50,000 nucleotides of DNA, taken from Prorocentrum cordatum. Its lineage: Eukaryota > Sar > Dinophyceae > Prorocentrales > Prorocentraceae. This document shows, in pieces, positions 1 through 10,315 of this stretch. Each line of letters starts with the position of its first letter. Within the stretch, counting starts at the first letter, position 1. The notes below the pieces were generated by a model. It was not told the DNA's origin and did not search any database. It saw nothing but the letters and a program-made list of their open reading frames with translations. The translations under genes were made by a program, and so were the position numbers. The DNA lies in NCBI GenBank assembly GCA_963575745.1, contig CAUYUJ010004726.1, forward strand, positions 12,501 to 62,500, read 5' to 3'.

Positions 1-83
1 GATAGACAATATAACGGGCGGGTCAGGAAAGCGGGCCCAGGCGGCCAGGTCGAGCAGACAGGTTGCTGAAGCATGGGTCCTGC

Positions 84-305
84 GTGAATCGCGAGGTCTC
101 AAGCGGTAGCGCGATTCCAAAGTAAATCGCGAGAAAGGCAAAGGGAGAGCGTAAGTCCTGAGTGCCGAGGGTGCGGCGTCTGAACAAATTGCGAGGAAGT
201 CCCACGCGCGAGCGCGATTCCTACGTAAATTGTGAGGACATCCCGCGCGAGAGCTCGATGTTGGAGTAATTTGTGAGGAATATCAGGCGGGAGCCGTTGC
301 TGTTG
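84..305. repeat. Degenerate tandem repeat, about 45-bp unit
   Basis: Five diverged units follow one another. Each starts with a form of GTAAATCGCGAGG and contains GCGAGAGCGCGATTCC or a variant. Divergence is high, so the array is old. No coding potential is visible, and the first 83 bases hold nothing I recognise. Confidence 0.6.
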
Positions 306-391
306 CAAAGCGGGGGCCAACAACCCAGTTTGGTGGTACCAGTCTCCCTCATTAAAAACAGGGTGCGAGCCCTGGGAGGAGCAAGTTAAAT

Positions 392-563
392 TCGGGGATG
401 GACAGACCCCCCTTTAGTAAAACGTGGTTTAGCGAAAACCACCTGAGGCCCAAACCTGGCGGGCGCAAGCCTGGAAAATAACGGCCAAGGCGCCCTCTCG
501 AGAACCGAAAACGGATAATCCACTAATCGACGTGTCACTGTTGGGGGTTCTGTCCACCCCCGA
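392..563 (+). mobile_element. 172-bp MITE-like TIR element, copy 1
   Basis: The element begins TCGGGGATGGACAGA and ends with the near-perfect inverse TCTGTCCACCCCCGA, giving terminal inverted repeats of 15 bp with one mismatch, extended by C/G runs offset by one base. It is flanked by a perfect 5-bp direct repeat, TAAAT (387-391 and 564-568), as expected of a target-site duplication. It has no reading frame, so it would need a transposase from elsewhere. A copy of exactly the same length lies at 20836-21007. I cannot assign a superfamily: Transib makes 5-bp duplications, but these ends do not look like Transib ends. Confidence 0.88.
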
Positions 564-810
564 TAAATGAAAGAACGCAATGGTCACCAGAGGGGAGATC
601 AACAGTAATGATCTTCAAACAATGAGAAGTCACCAACAAGAATATCTCGAGCCCAGCACCTCGGACCTCGCCCCCCGCCTTTCCCTCTGGCTGGAACCAG
701 TGCGGGACCATCTGAGAACCCCAGCCTGCGGGGCCGAAGAAAGCACACGTCCGCCGCCTCCCTCACCCCCGTCCTCTCCCAGGAGAGAGGAGGGGAAGAC
801 GAGGCTCGAT

Positions 811-962
811 AGGGGGCCACATGCGAACCCTACCCCTACCCCCCACGATTTCGGAGGGGGAGGGTGGGGTTCACTTCGTTCGGGAGCTCCCAGGCGAAGT
901 GAACCCCACCCTCCCCCTCCGAAATCGTGGGGGGTAGGGGTAGGGTTCGCATGTGGCCCCCT
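811..962. repeat. Perfect inverted repeat, 68-bp arms, 16-bp loop
   Basis: Bases 811-878 are the exact reverse complement of 895-962. The loop (879-894) contains the palindrome GGGAGCTCCC. The arms are GC-rich and carry runs such as CCCCTACCCCCCACG. No mismatch was found by eye, so the structure is young or kept identical by gene conversion. It makes long reading frames on both strands, which I treat as artefacts. The flanks 569-810 and 963-1387 contain GC-rich low-complexity sequence and nothing recognised. Confidence 0.92.
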
Positions 963-1387
963 ACTCGAAGAAGGGAGGGAGGCCGAAGGTGGTGGCAAGG
1001 TACACTCTTCGCGCCCGCACCGCCAGCTCCAGCCGACACGGCCGACGTCCCGCGCGCGGCCCCCCCCCCCCCCGCGTCCGGAGGCGGTGTTGCCGAGCTG
1101 CGGCTCCTGGCTGTTGTTGCCGGCCTCGCCCACCTTTATCCTGAGGGCCAGGACATTGAGCATCGTCTATCCGCCCACTATCCCCATGGGATTGGCCTGG
1201 GACCCACTGGCCGCTTTGCCCCCCTGGCTGGGGATGCGGGCCGCTTTCCCTTCGGGCTTCGAGGGGCATGGTGGGGGCCCAGATGGGGATGGGAATGGGG
1301 ATAGGGGTCGGTTGAACGATACTGAGAAATCCAACCTGCACCCGTGAGCCACCCAGGACATATTGCTGGCTCCTGCGAATCAGCCAT

Positions 1388-1433
1388 ATTCGACGCCAAT
1401 CGACGCTGATCGACGCTCATTCGACGCCGATCT
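1388..1433. repeat. Short tandem repeat of ATCGACGCT-like units
   Basis: Four consecutive units of 10-11 bp share the core TCGACGC. The rest of the stretch up to the composite element at 1822 is GC-rich and shows no recognisable gene. Confidence 0.7.
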
Positions 1434-1821
1434 GCACCAAATCTGTGATTTCTCGTCGATTTACCAGGCGACGGCTCATGCTGATGCACTCTATAGAGAG
1501 GGAAGTACGAGGACGGACGAGGCTCTCATGACTTGCTGCCGACAACTTCTGCTCGCGCGGCTCGGAGCGCGAGCCGAAAGTATCCCCACGACGTGTGGCC
1601 GCTCGCGCCTGGAGAAAGGGCGGCCCTCTGGACCGGGCCGCGAGAAGCGCGAAGGGCGGCCGGCTTCGCGCTCCTGGGGGAGACGCCAGTGGCTTGCCGT
1701 CGCTCGGACGTCCATCTCCCGTGCATTTGTTCGGTTTCGTGCGTTTTTTTGTTGCTCGATGGTCCAGGATGGTCCTCGATGGTTCTCGCCGGGAGAAAGA
1801 GAATCAGAAAAACAAATTTAT

Positions 1822-3019
1822 CCTGGCGAAGGACCCAACCATATGCAAACGTGAATACCGCAGGGCAGGTGGGACGAAGCAAAAGGAATTCCCAATGCGG
1901 CCACGAACCGTGTGAGGGGTGCGCCACACTGGGGCGGGGCCGCCATGCGAACCCTGCCACTGGGGCCTTCGGTGGAGCTCCCTATGTCCCTGCGGGGCCA
2001 CGAACCGTGTGAGGGGTGCGCCAATATGGGGCGGGGCCGCCATGCGAACCCTGCCACTGGGGCCTTCGGTGGAGCTCCCTATGGGGCCACGAACCGTGTG
2101 AGGGGTGCGCCAAAATGAGGCGGGGCCGCCATGCGAACCCTGCCACTGGGGCCTTCGGTGGAGCTCCCTATGGGGCCACGAACCGTGTGAGGGGTGCGCC
2201 AAAATGGGGCGGCCGCCATGCGACCCTGCCACTGGGGCCTTCGGTGGAGCTCCCTATGGGGCCACGAACCGTGTGAAGGGTGCGGGGCGGGGCCGCCATG
2301 CGAACCCTGCCACTGGGGCCTTCGGTGGAGCTCCCTATGGGGCCACGAACCGTGTGAGGGGTGCGCCAAAATGGGGCGGGGCCGCCATGCGAACCCTGCC
2401 ACTGGGGCCTTCGGTGGAGCTCCCTATGGGGCCACGAACCGTGTGAGGGGTGCGCCAAAATGAGGCGGGGCCGCCATGCGAACCCTGCCACTGGGGCCTT
2501 CGGTGGAGCTCCCTATGGGGCCACGAACCGTGTGAGGGGTGCGCAAAATGAGGCGGGGCCGCCATGCGAACCCTGCCACTGGGGCCTTCGGTGGAGCTCC
2601 CTATGGGGCCACGAACCGTGTGAGGGGTGCGCCAAAATGGGGCGGGGCCGCCATGCGAACCCTGCCACTGGGGCCTTCGGTGGAGCTCCCTATGGGGCCA
2701 CGAACCGTGTGAGGGGTGCGCCAAAATGGGGCGGGGCCGCCATGCGAACCCTGCCACTGGGGCCTTCGGTGGAGCTCCCTATGGGGCCACGAACCGTGTG
2801 AGGGGTGCGCCAAAATGGGGCGGGGCCGCCATGCGAACCCTGCCACTGGGGCCTTCGGTGGAGCTCCCTATGGGGCCACGAACCGTGTGAGGGGTGCACC
2901 AAAATGGGGCGGTGATGGGAGGGGGAGGAGGAGGGGAGGAGAAAGGAGGAAGGAAGGAACGCGGGGCACCGTCTCTTCAAAACGAGGACCCAACACCACA
3001 GGATGGTTGGGAAAAAAAA
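1822..3019 (+). mobile_element. VNTR-composite element, copy 1
   Basis: The copy opens with a 5' module (CCTGGCGAAGGACCCAACC, then ATATGCA), which recurs at 11364 and, inverted, at 17183-17209. It then carries the 89-bp array, a GGA-rich purine tract (about 2917-2970) and a 3' module (CACCGTCTCTTCAAAACGAG, then GACCCAACACCACAGGATGG and TTGGG). An A run follows. The same order of modules occurs at 11364-12664 and, inverted, at 15503-17209. The 5' module contains CCCAACCAT and the 3' module ends in its inverse ATGGTTGGG. No protein is encoded. The architecture resembles composite non-autonomous retroposons that contain a VNTR, but the mechanism is inferred. Confidence 0.75.
1899..2912 (+). repeat. 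89-bp tandem array (VNTR) of composite copy 1
   Basis: About eleven units follow a register of 85-105 bp, mostly 89 bp. The repeated core is GGTGGAGCTCCCTATGGGGC, then CACGAACCGTGTGAGGGGTG, then a GCCGCCATGCGAACCCTG segment. Neighbouring units are nearly identical, so the array has been homogenised recently. The first unit carries extra bases (TCCCTGCG) and two later units carry small deletions. Because 89 is not a multiple of 3, the reading frame changes from unit to unit, yet frames stay open because units lack stops. These ORFs are artefacts. Confidence 0.95.
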
Positions 3020-3100
3020 CACGTCCGAGCGATGCCAGGCCAGAGAACCAAAAAGCTGCATGGAGGTCCGCGTAGACTTCTTGGATCGGCGATGGGCCCG

Positions 3101-3169
3101 GAGCGCTCTCGGCGAGGCGCAGCCGCCGGTACGCATCCCGAGGCTGGAGGCTGGAAAACCGACGGGAAC
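3101..3169 (+). repeat. Dispersed repeat of about 65 bp, copy 1
   Basis: This stretch, with CTCTCGGCGAGGCGCAGCCG and GGCTGGAAAACCGACG, is closely matched at 5231-5292. The surrounding bases 3020-3305 show no reading frame that I trust. Confidence 0.6.
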
Positions 3170-3305
3170 CGACTAGAGGGCCCGAACACCTCCACCCTCG
3201 GACGCGTCGTCCCCCCATCGAGCCCATGCCCCACTTAACGTTGCCCCTGAAGGCCTCTTCGCTGCCCCTGAGCCGGGAAATAATCAATGACATGAGCAAA
3301 AAATT

Positions 3306-3427
3306 TCGAAGTCCGCGCGGATTTCTCGGATCGGCGTTGGAACCCCGTCCCTGGCGCGCGGATCGCGCCAAGGGCTGCGCCGACAGGCGGTTCCTGCGCA
3401 AATCCGAGAAATCTGCGCGGGACTCTG
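3306..3427. repeat. Foldback repeat (TCCGCGCGGATTTCTCGG family), copy 1
   Basis: The left end AGTCCGCGCGGATTTCTCGG is partly the inverse of the right end, which reads AATCCGAGAAATCTGCGCGG. A related foldback lies at 46779-46910, with the same left end and a better-kept right end. Length and termini fit a small non-autonomous TIR or foldback element. Confidence 0.65.
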
Positions 3428-3842
3428 AAAAGCTGTGTACCGCGGGTTCGTGTAGTGCCGACTTCGGCATTGGTTTCTGACTCCGCGGGGATCGTTCAAC
3501 CTTGAACGATCGGCTGTTTCCGGAAGGTCGGATCGTTCAATATCGACCGATTCTGGGTCGCCAGCGGTGTTCAAAGTTTAACGCAGCGGCGGGATCGCCG
3601 CCGGTCGACACGACGTGAACCTACCGCGTGTCGCTTTTCTTCTTCGGAACACGGCTCCTCTTCCACCTCCCTCCCGTATCAAAAGGAAGAGAGGATAGGG
3701 GGAAGCACAAAGCCTCCGCGTCTTCCTCGGCCCCGGATGTCCAAGAGTCCGGGGTTGGCAGCATCCCCTTCGGGCACAGAATCATGCTCCGACTGCCGCC
3801 CAGGTAGGCAACCAGGCGTCAGACAATTTCTCTAGAGGGAAA
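3428..3842. other. Unassigned stretch
   Basis: No reading frame of credible composition is present. A GATCGTTCAA motif and its near-inverse occur at 3490-3545 (GGATCGTTCAACCTTGAACG, then ATCGG), a small local palindrome. Nothing else was recognised. Confidence 0.4.
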
Positions 3843-4003
3843 CTTACCAGCCTGGAACATATCCCTATCCCTATGCTGGGCACCTCCTCATCACGATGCA
3901 AATCTTAGGGATTCCCTTATTTTTTGAGGGCGAATCCCTAAGATTGTCATCGCCTTTTGGCGTGTCAATCTCAGGGATAGGGATAGGTTCCAGGCTGGTA
4001 AGA
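3843..4003. repeat. Nested foldback element of about 160 bp
   Basis: The outer arms are CTTACCAGCCTGGAAC on the left and GTTCCAGGCTGGTAAG on the right, followed inward by ATCCCTATCCCTATG and its imperfect inverse AGGGATAGGGATAGG. A second inverted pair sits inside: AATCTTAGGGATTCCC and GGCGAATCCCTAAGATT. The whole unit can fold into one long hairpin. It carries no ORF of note. It could be a MITE, but flanking target duplications were not identified. Confidence 0.8.
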
Positions 4004-4685
4004 AACCTTCGTGAACATAAACTCTCGGAGCTCCGCGCGGACCTCCGCAGAGTTCTGCTGGTGCAGTTGCTTCTTCTTCTTCTTCGACCTTCTCCTCCCC
4101 CGAAGCTTTCGGAGAAGAGACCGCACGCCCTGAGCGTCGAAAGCAGGCACGTCGTGCGCCCCGCCAGGCACGCGACACTCCGCCCGAAATCGGCACCAAG
4201 ATGAGCTGGAAGCGCGCTGCGCCCGACGCGATCGCTGGGGACGGCAGCGTCAGCGCCGTCCCCCCCCCCCGCCCCCCGCAGCTGGCATTCGGGCCGCCAC
4301 CTGTCCTCGCGAATCGCAGGTTGCGGAGGGGTTCTGGGAGAGGCTCCCGAGAGGCGTCTGGGAAGTGTCTGGAAGGTTCGAGGGGGAACGACAGGGGCGT
4401 CTGGCTCAAGGTGGGAGCAGCGACTTGGAATCGGCGATGCATCGCATCGATACATCCACCCCCTGAGCCAATCCCCTACGTGTTTGGACGCCCGAATAGG
4501 GTACGAAAAGTATGGGCACGATGCCCAACAACAAGTGTCGTCTCAAGCAAACAGCGGCCGCTGCTGGGCAGGCGGCCTTCTGTCTCAAATGGACACAGGC
4601 CGCGGCAACACCGACAGCGAGTCCTGTTCCAAGTGAACAAGAACTGCTGTTCGGCTTTGTATCCGTTCTTTCCGCTCGGGGATCT
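4004..4685. other. Unassigned stretch
   Basis: Sequence complexity is normal and several short ORFs overlap on both strands, but none shows a recognisable motif. A TTC microsatellite lies near 4070-4090 and a poly-C run near 4260-4273. Positions 4652-4675 (CTTTGTATCCGTTCTTTCCG) are nearly repeated at 5112-5131. Confidence 0.4.
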
Positions 4686-4890
4686 TCTGACCCGGGTCAA
4701 TCCAGACCCGGGTCAGCAGGAAACCAAAAACTGCAATGCAGGAAAAAAAACTGTAACGCAGGTCTTCGCAAACCCGGGTTAGCCAATAGGTGCGGCCGCC
4801 TCGCGGCCACGAGCGGCTCGCTAACCCGGGTCAGCCAAAGGGGGTCTTCGCAGGATCCTGCAGGATCCGGTGCCGTGGCTGACCCCCGTT
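4686..4890 (+). repeat. GACCCGGGT-rich dispersed repeat, copy 1
   Basis: The stretch holds repeated GACCCGGGTC or AACCCGGGTT motifs and a palindromic GCAGGATCCTGCAGGATCC segment. The same motifs, including GGGGGTCAGCC and GCAGGATCCTGCAGG, recur at 47018-47215. It appears to be a two-copy dispersed repeat with internal short palindromes. Confidence 0.65.
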
Positions 4891-4928
4891 TGCATTAACC
4901 CCCGCCTCTTGAGCTTAAGTCGAGCCTG

Positions 4929-5095
4929 TTCCCATACAGGGGGATTTTCTATGAAAAACAAAAAAAATACACCGAAAATCGTCAGAAAATACTCAAAAAA
5001 TGGTCTGGGGACTATTTTTGTAAATATTGTCTGACCTTTTTGAGGTATTTTGGGGGTATGTTTTATTTTTCGTCGAAAGTCCCCCTGTAGGGGGA
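4929..5095. repeat. AT-rich foldback element
   Basis: A block much richer in A and T than its surroundings starts with ACAGGGGGATTTTCTATG and ends with the inverse-like CGAAAGTCCCCCTGTAG. The arms of roughly 65 bp are imperfect inverses of each other (left AAAAACAAAAAAAATACACC, right GGGGGTATGTTTTATTTTTC). It lies between two nearly identical direct repeats (4652-4675 and about 5108-5131), which may mark a larger inserted segment. Confidence 0.7.
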
Positions 5096-5230
5096 CACGC
5101 CCGACATAAGCTTTGTACCCGTTCTTTCCGCACCCATCTCGCTCGTGCCAAAAAAGATCCTCGCGGCCCAAATCTCGGGTCACAGACCGGGCCTCCCGCG
5201 GCCGTGCCGGACCCTCCGCGCACCCCGGGA

Positions 5231-5292
5231 GAACGCCCTCGGCGAGGCACAGCCGCTGGGGCACGCAGCACGAGGCTGGAAAACCGACGAGA
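5231..5292 (+). repeat. Dispersed repeat of about 65 bp, copy 2
   Basis: This stretch matches 3101-3169, sharing CTCGGCGAGGCACAGCCG and GAGGCTGGAAAACCGACG with few differences. Confidence 0.6.
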
Positions 5293-5365
5293 CCCGGCGA
5301 AAGCGCCTCTCTCGAGGCTGTTTAGCATCGTTTCGTGGGCGTGGGCTGCGATCCCCTGGCGGCTC

Positions 5366-5540
5366 GATTCCTGCAAACCCTGGGGCCCGAACCGGGCCCC
5401 AAGCCAGGAGATTGCTCCCCCTCGCCGCTGCTGCCGTGGGCTCCCGATTCCTGCAAACCCTGGGGCACGAACCTGGCCGCCAGGCGCCGACCGTCCCGAA
5501 GCTGGTTCCCTTCGCTGCTGCTGCCGCCGCACCCGGCGGC
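5366..5540 (+). repeat. Two tandem units of about 87 bp
   Basis: CGATTCCTGCAAACCCTGGG occurs twice, 87 bp apart, followed each time by a diverged GCCCGAAC or GCACGAAC segment and a CGCTGCTGC stretch. Confidence 0.75.
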
Positions 5541-5626
5541 TCGACACCGAGAGGTAGCCGAAGGGCGGGCTGTGCCCCATTTTCAAAGCCCCGACGCCCG
5601 AAACAAGCCTCCCGGGGCCGACACTG

Positions 5627-5830
5627 TAGGGGCCCAAAAGTGACGACGGTTATAAGATTTGGATGACCCCTTCCAGACAGGTAATTAATGCAAAGTGGGG
5701 CCCATAGGAAGTGGCTTCCGCTCGAGACATCGCCGCAACTCACTCACAAACGAAGCTCCCGCCCGAGACCTCCTTCCTGCTTAGGCCTCAGGGGCCCAGA
5801 AGTGACGACAGTCACACGACTTGGATGACC
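5627..5830 (+). repeat. Direct repeats of about 42 bp plus a linked segment
   Basis: GGGGCCCAAAAGTGACGACG followed by TTTGGATGACCC appears near 5630 and again near 5790. Between them, CAACTCACTCACAAACGAAG then CTCCCGCCCGAGACCTC is matched at 9202-9239, at the 5' boundary of the truncated LINE. The segment appears to be part of a dispersed repeat. Confidence 0.6.
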
Positions 5831-6368
5831 CATAAAGGTCAGAAAATTGTTTGGGGAGGGAAAACATGGGAGCGGACCACATGCCTCCACAGCTGACGCC
5901 AATCTTTTCACTAGGGGTTGTGGCGGGCAATCGCCCCAGACTGGGGGGGGCAGAGGGTGGAGGGAGGAAGGAGGAAGGAGGAAAGAGGAGGAAGGGGAGG
6001 AGACAAGACACGACCCAGATTGCGAATAATACGAAACCTTTTTGAGACGCAGCGGCAGGACAGCGGCGCGGCAACTGTGTTACAACCCGTATTATGGCGG
6101 CCAAAACGGCCAAGCTAGTAAATCCAACACAACATTAAACTGCCGGCTAGCACGATACATCATGCAACAAGGTATTGACAATCGCGGATCCCCTGCCCCG
6201 CAAGAGAACTCGGCTGCATCACACGGCTGGCCAACACCGCTGAAGCTAGCTGGGTACATGCAGTCATGCAGCGAGGGGGACGCGAAGGAAGAGGAAAAGA
6301 AGCGAACAAATGTGGGGAACGCTCTGGCGGCAGGGGTTGGGCCGGCTATTGCGGCCCAGCGAGTAAGG
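5831..6368. other. Unassigned stretch with purine tract
   Basis: A GGGAGGAAGGAGG-type tract fills about 5945-6005. The remaining sequence has no recognisable gene. Confidence 0.4.
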
Positions 6369-7260
6369 GCAGGAGGGATGAGGCGAGGAGGCGGTGGACG
6401 AGGAGGAAGAGACGGGAGGAAGGGAACTGGGATTCTCGCGACGACCGTCGCGTTGAACCACTCGCCTTCCAGGCGGCCTATGTTCTCCTAAGCACTGGCG
6501 AAAAATACATCGACGGGCTGGCATGACCTAGAACTGGACGGGCGAGAATGCAAAACTGACCGACGGTCAATTTTCCGCAGATGGCGAAGGAGGGATGAGG
6601 GAAGAGGGGGGGAGGCGGAGGACGAGGAGGAAAAGAGGGGAGGAGGGGAACTTGGAGTCTCGCGACGACCGTCGCATTGAACCACTCGCCATCCAAGCGG
6701 CCGCTGCTATCCGAAGCACCGGCGAAAAATAGATCGACGGGCTGGCATGCCCCAGAACTGGACGGGCGAGAACGCAAAACTGACCGACGGTCAGTTTTCC
6801 GCCGCTGCAAGAGGCTTCGCTGCCACCTGTTCAACTGCCGCGCACTCCAAGTATAGATCGGCCACGCGGCCAGGACAGGTGCGACTGGATCTACGCACAG
6901 CGGAGCCCATGTCATGGACACGGTGCGGTGCCACATCGGAGACCCGCGGCAATGCATGGCCAGAAATGCCGGTTCACCGTCAATGGAATGAACGGGAAGG
7001 AGGGGAGGAGGGAGGGGAGGGGAGGAGGGGGCGAAAGGGGGGGAATCTGCTGCGCACGCCTATCGGCCACGCGGCCGGAACAGAGGCCACCGAACCGTCG
7101 CACACCGTAAATCGTGTCGCGGACTCGGTGCGCTGCCACGTCGGGGGGCCCCGCGGAGTTGCACGGCCGGAGAGGCTGGCACACCGTCAGGAGGAGGGAG
7201 CGGGAAGGAGCGAGGAGGGAGGGAGGGAGGGGAGGGGGAGGAGGAAGGCGGCAGATGGAG
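6369..7260 (+). repeat. Long-unit tandem array with GGA-rich spacers
   Basis: Two adjacent units of about 222 bp (from about 6369 and 6590) share a purine-rich block, CGCGACGACCGTCGC, CGAAAAATAGATCGACGGGC, and the near-palindrome AAAACTGACCGACGGTCAG. Two further, more diverged units (about 6845 and 7063) share ATCGGCCACGCGGCC and GGTGCGGTGCCAC-like segments, and each is followed by GGGAGG tracts. The last purine tract abuts the 3' end of the truncated LINE. Confidence 0.7.
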
Positions 7261-7309
7261 TCGAACGACGCAGCACAGCCTGCGCCTCAGAGCCACAGCC
7301 CGCTGCGCC

Positions 7310-9205
7310 CTACTCATTCGGCCGCCCACGGGCCTCTCGCACGTAGCCGTCGAATGCGCCACTGACGTCCTTCAGCGCGAGGGTGCCGTGGCGGCGCCCG
7401 TTGTGCACGCGGTACAAGGCGTACAAGGATACGGTCCAGTCGACCACGGCGCGCTCGCCCTGGCGGTGCCCGTCCAATCCCATCAATGCGTCAAGCTCGA
7501 AGCCTGGACCAGGTCGAGGAATGTCCAAAAACCTGTTTTGCAACGCGCGGACGACAGGACAATAAGCGAAGTGCATGATTCTGTCCGTCCTGGCATTGCA
7601 TAACCTGCAGGGGTCAGGCCGAAACGCGATCTCGTGCCCCACCCATTGCATAAGAGACGAAAACTGCGGCCCAAACCATCGGCTGACAGCGTCACCCGAA
7701 AAGTTTCAAGTTGCGGAGCGTCGGTGTCAGCCGGTGGCCCGGTAGACATGCCAACCGCCAGTGCCGGAGCTTTTTCTGGGTGAGTATGGGCTTTCACGCG
7801 GGCTGGGCCATGCAACTGCTCCATTACACGTTTACGCCAGTCCTCCTTGCAGTGCCACTGGGGGGCATCCGGATTGGCGCATCGATGGGCATTTGACGCG
7901 TTCCGCGGCCCTGTCACAAGTGAGAAAAAAGCAGCTGGCCCGCCATGTGTGCAGCCAACCAAATCGGTGAACCGATGTTGTGGTACTCCCGCATGAGAGC
8001 TGCTGCATGTTCCGGGCCCTCCTGGCAAATGCGCAAACGCCCGCTCGATCCCCGCTCAACCACTCGTGCTTTGGAAGCCGTGCGAAAAGAAGGCAGATCT
8101 GTGAGCTGATCGTTGAAACAGACGGACTTGAATTCACGCGGGCGCTCCACCGTGATCCAATCCTTAAGGCCTCGGACCATCTTCTTGAGAGCTTGGGCAT
8201 CCTCTTGCTGAAGTTGCGGCGGGGGGCCCTCTAATTGACCCACGAGCAAGAGGACCGAGGAAATGTACACCCAGTAGGCCTGCAAGGTCAAGAGCATGCC
8301 GACGCCCAGACTCCCCGACAGACCCGCCCGCTCGATGTACTTCCGCAACGGCGCCGTCCAGGAAGCGAAGCCCCGGACAGGGTCCACGTACAAGCCAAGG
8401 TACTTGGCGGAACATTGGAGCACCACTCCCGCCCAACCAGGAGCCTCGGCCCCAACCCAAGCCCGCAGTGCCCGCGTGAGCTGTGACAATGGATCCGTCG
8501 GCAACAACACCGTCTTCGGGAAGTTGAGACCGAGCCCAGACACCGCTTCGAATTCGAAGAAGAATTGCTGGAGCATCCGCAATTTTCCTGGCGACTTGGC
8601 GGTCACAGAGGCGAAATCGTCCGCGAAAGACCAGATCGTGCTGCCCGGAAGGGTCCGTTGAAGCCGACGTAGGCACAAGTCCGATCACGCAGCGCAGAGT
8701 AGCGGAGAGAGAGGGCATCCCTGCCTGATGCCCCAGGTCAACTGAAAACCATCGTACAATATGCCGCACAGTTGCACATGGCACTTGTTGCTCCGGTAGA
8801 GCGTGAGGACGAAATTCATGAGCCATTGTTGCCAACCCAGAGACTGGAAGCAGCGAGTGAAGAACTTCTGCTCGACTGAGGGGAAAGGCCGCGGCAAAGT
8901 CAAAGATGTCGGCCACGCCGTCCTCCCCATCCGCCGCGGTATAGAGCGTGGCTCCATCCACGTCAATGATGTTCCCAAGCATCGAGCGCCCCCGGATGAA
9001 CCCTCTCTGGCAATCCGTGATGAGGGGGCCCAAGACAGGTTCCAGCAGGAATCTGGTGGCACTTGCCAACTATCTACTGTCCGCGTTGATCACGTTGAGC
9101 GGCCGCGCGCCCGCTGGATCGTAGACGTCGGTGTTGTCCTCCGTCTGCCCCACGGGTTTCTTGGGCAACAATAGGGGGGGCTGACACCCGGCACTTCCCT
9201 GCAAC
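7310..9205 (-). pseudogene. 5'-truncated LINE relic: reverse transcriptase and zinc-knuckle region
   Basis: Read on the minus strand, conserved non-LTR reverse transcriptase blocks follow in order across several frames. They are LLLPKKP then ARPLNVINADSRQLA near 9100, QRGFIRGRSMLGN near 9000, IFDFAAAFPS (motif A), GIRQGCPLSPL (motif B) near 8730, FADDFA (motif C) near 8610, NFPKTVLLP, and KYLGLYVDP. The C-terminal end has CRLCNARTDRIMHFAYC, a Cys-Cys-His-Cys zinc-binding pattern like that found after LINE RT domains, and the frame stops at 7310. At least three frameshifts separate these blocks, so the copy is dead or the sequence has indel errors. Endonuclease and ORF1 are missing, as expected of 5' truncation during target-primed reverse transcription. 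The CCTCC-rich tract at 7190-7260 follows its 3' end. Confidence 0.88.
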
Positions 9206-9430
9206 TCACTCACAGACGAGGCTCCCGCTCGAGACCTCAAGGTAGATATGCGTGTGTGCGCGTGCATGTGTGGGGGCGCGGGAGACAGAATGCGTGAGTG
9301 TGCGCATGTGCGATGTGAGTGTGCGAGATGGTGACGCTGATAATTGTGGTGATCATGATGATGACAAATACAGAGAGAGCGTGATCCACCGCCGCTTTAC
9401 TGTGGAAAATTGCCAATCTTTTCCTCCGGA
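9206..9430. other. Spacer with TG-rich segment
   Basis: GTGTGTGCGCGTGCATGTGTG lies near 9250 and a GATGATGATGA stretch near 9350. No gene was recognised. Confidence 0.4.
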
Positions 9431-9660
9431 GCCCGGGGGTCGCCCCCCCCCCCCTCTGAAAATCCCCCCCTGCTGGAACCCCTCCCCCCCCCCCCCCCCT
9501 CCCCCGGCAAAACCCCCCCCCTCCCCTAACCCCCCCCCCCACCGTCCCCCCTCCCGCTCGAAAGCCGGGGGGGGTCACTACCGGTTCGAACCCCTCCCCC
9601 CCCCTACCCTCCGGATCCGGAAAACTGGAGGGGGCCACTACCGGTTCGCACCCCCCCTTC
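9431..9660. repeat. Poly-C-rich block, left arm of inverted repeat
   Basis: Long C runs are broken by GGGGGTCACTACCGGTTCGA. This motif is the inverse of the GGTTCGAACCGGTAGTGACC motif repeated at 10316-10560, so the two blocks bracket the minisatellite at 9670-10313 as an inverted repeat. CCGGATCCGG occurs in both arms. The G/C runs can form quadruplex or i-motif structures. Confidence 0.8.
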
Positions 9661-9669
9661 CCCTTTCCC

Positions 9670-10313
9670 CCCCCCCCCTACTCACCGCCAGCAAACGACT
9701 CCCGGTCCCCACCACCGTCCGCATCACATCCCCCACTGGTGTTCCCAGCGCCACTGTCCTCACCACCGCTGTCCCCACTGGTTCCACCACCGCCCCTACT
9801 GTCCCCACCAGTGGCCCCACCACTGTCGCACTGTCCCCGCTGTCCCCAGAACTGTTCCCACCACGGTTCCACTCTCCCCACTGTCTCCACGGCCCCAACC
9901 ACTGCCCGACTATCCCCACTGTCCCCACTGTCCCACTGACTCCTCCGCTGTCCCACTGAGCTGTCCCACTGTTCCCACCACTGTCCCCACTGTCCCCACC
10001 ACTGTCCCCACTGTACCTCTGTCCCATTGTCCCACCGCCGTCCTCGCCACCGCCTTCACCACTGTCCCCACCACCATTGTACCCTCCACTGTCCCACTGT
10101 TTCCACCTCATTCCCATTGTCCCCACACCACTGTCCCCACCACCACCGTCACCACCACTGTCCACTGTCCCCCCCTGTTCCCACCATTGTCCCCACCACT
10201 GTCCCCACCACTACCGTCCCCACCACTGTCCCACTGTCCCACTGTCCCCACCACTGTCCCGCTATCCCCTCACCACTGTCCCCACCAACACCGTCCCCAC
10301 CACTGTCCGCACC
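9670..10313 (+). repeat. CTGTCCCCACCA minisatellite
   Basis: A tract of about 640 bp is built from 6-, 12- and 15-bp variants of CTGTCCCCACCAC. Because many units are multiples of three, long threonine, valine and proline or serine, glycine and aspartate frames stay open. They are not genes. Confidence 0.9.
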
Positions 10314-10315
10314 CC

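Noticed and set aside
580-1347. 255-codon plus-strand frame
   Set aside because: It runs through the perfect hairpin and GC-rich low complexity, has equally long frames on the other strand and shows no domain.
1912-2890. Many overlapping frames of 60-150 codons encoding similar peptides
   Set aside because: All are readings of the 89-bp array in different phases.
9580-9600. tRNA gene suggested by GGTTCGAACCC
   Set aside because: No A box or cloverleaf precedes it; the motif belongs to a poly-C/poly-G repeat.
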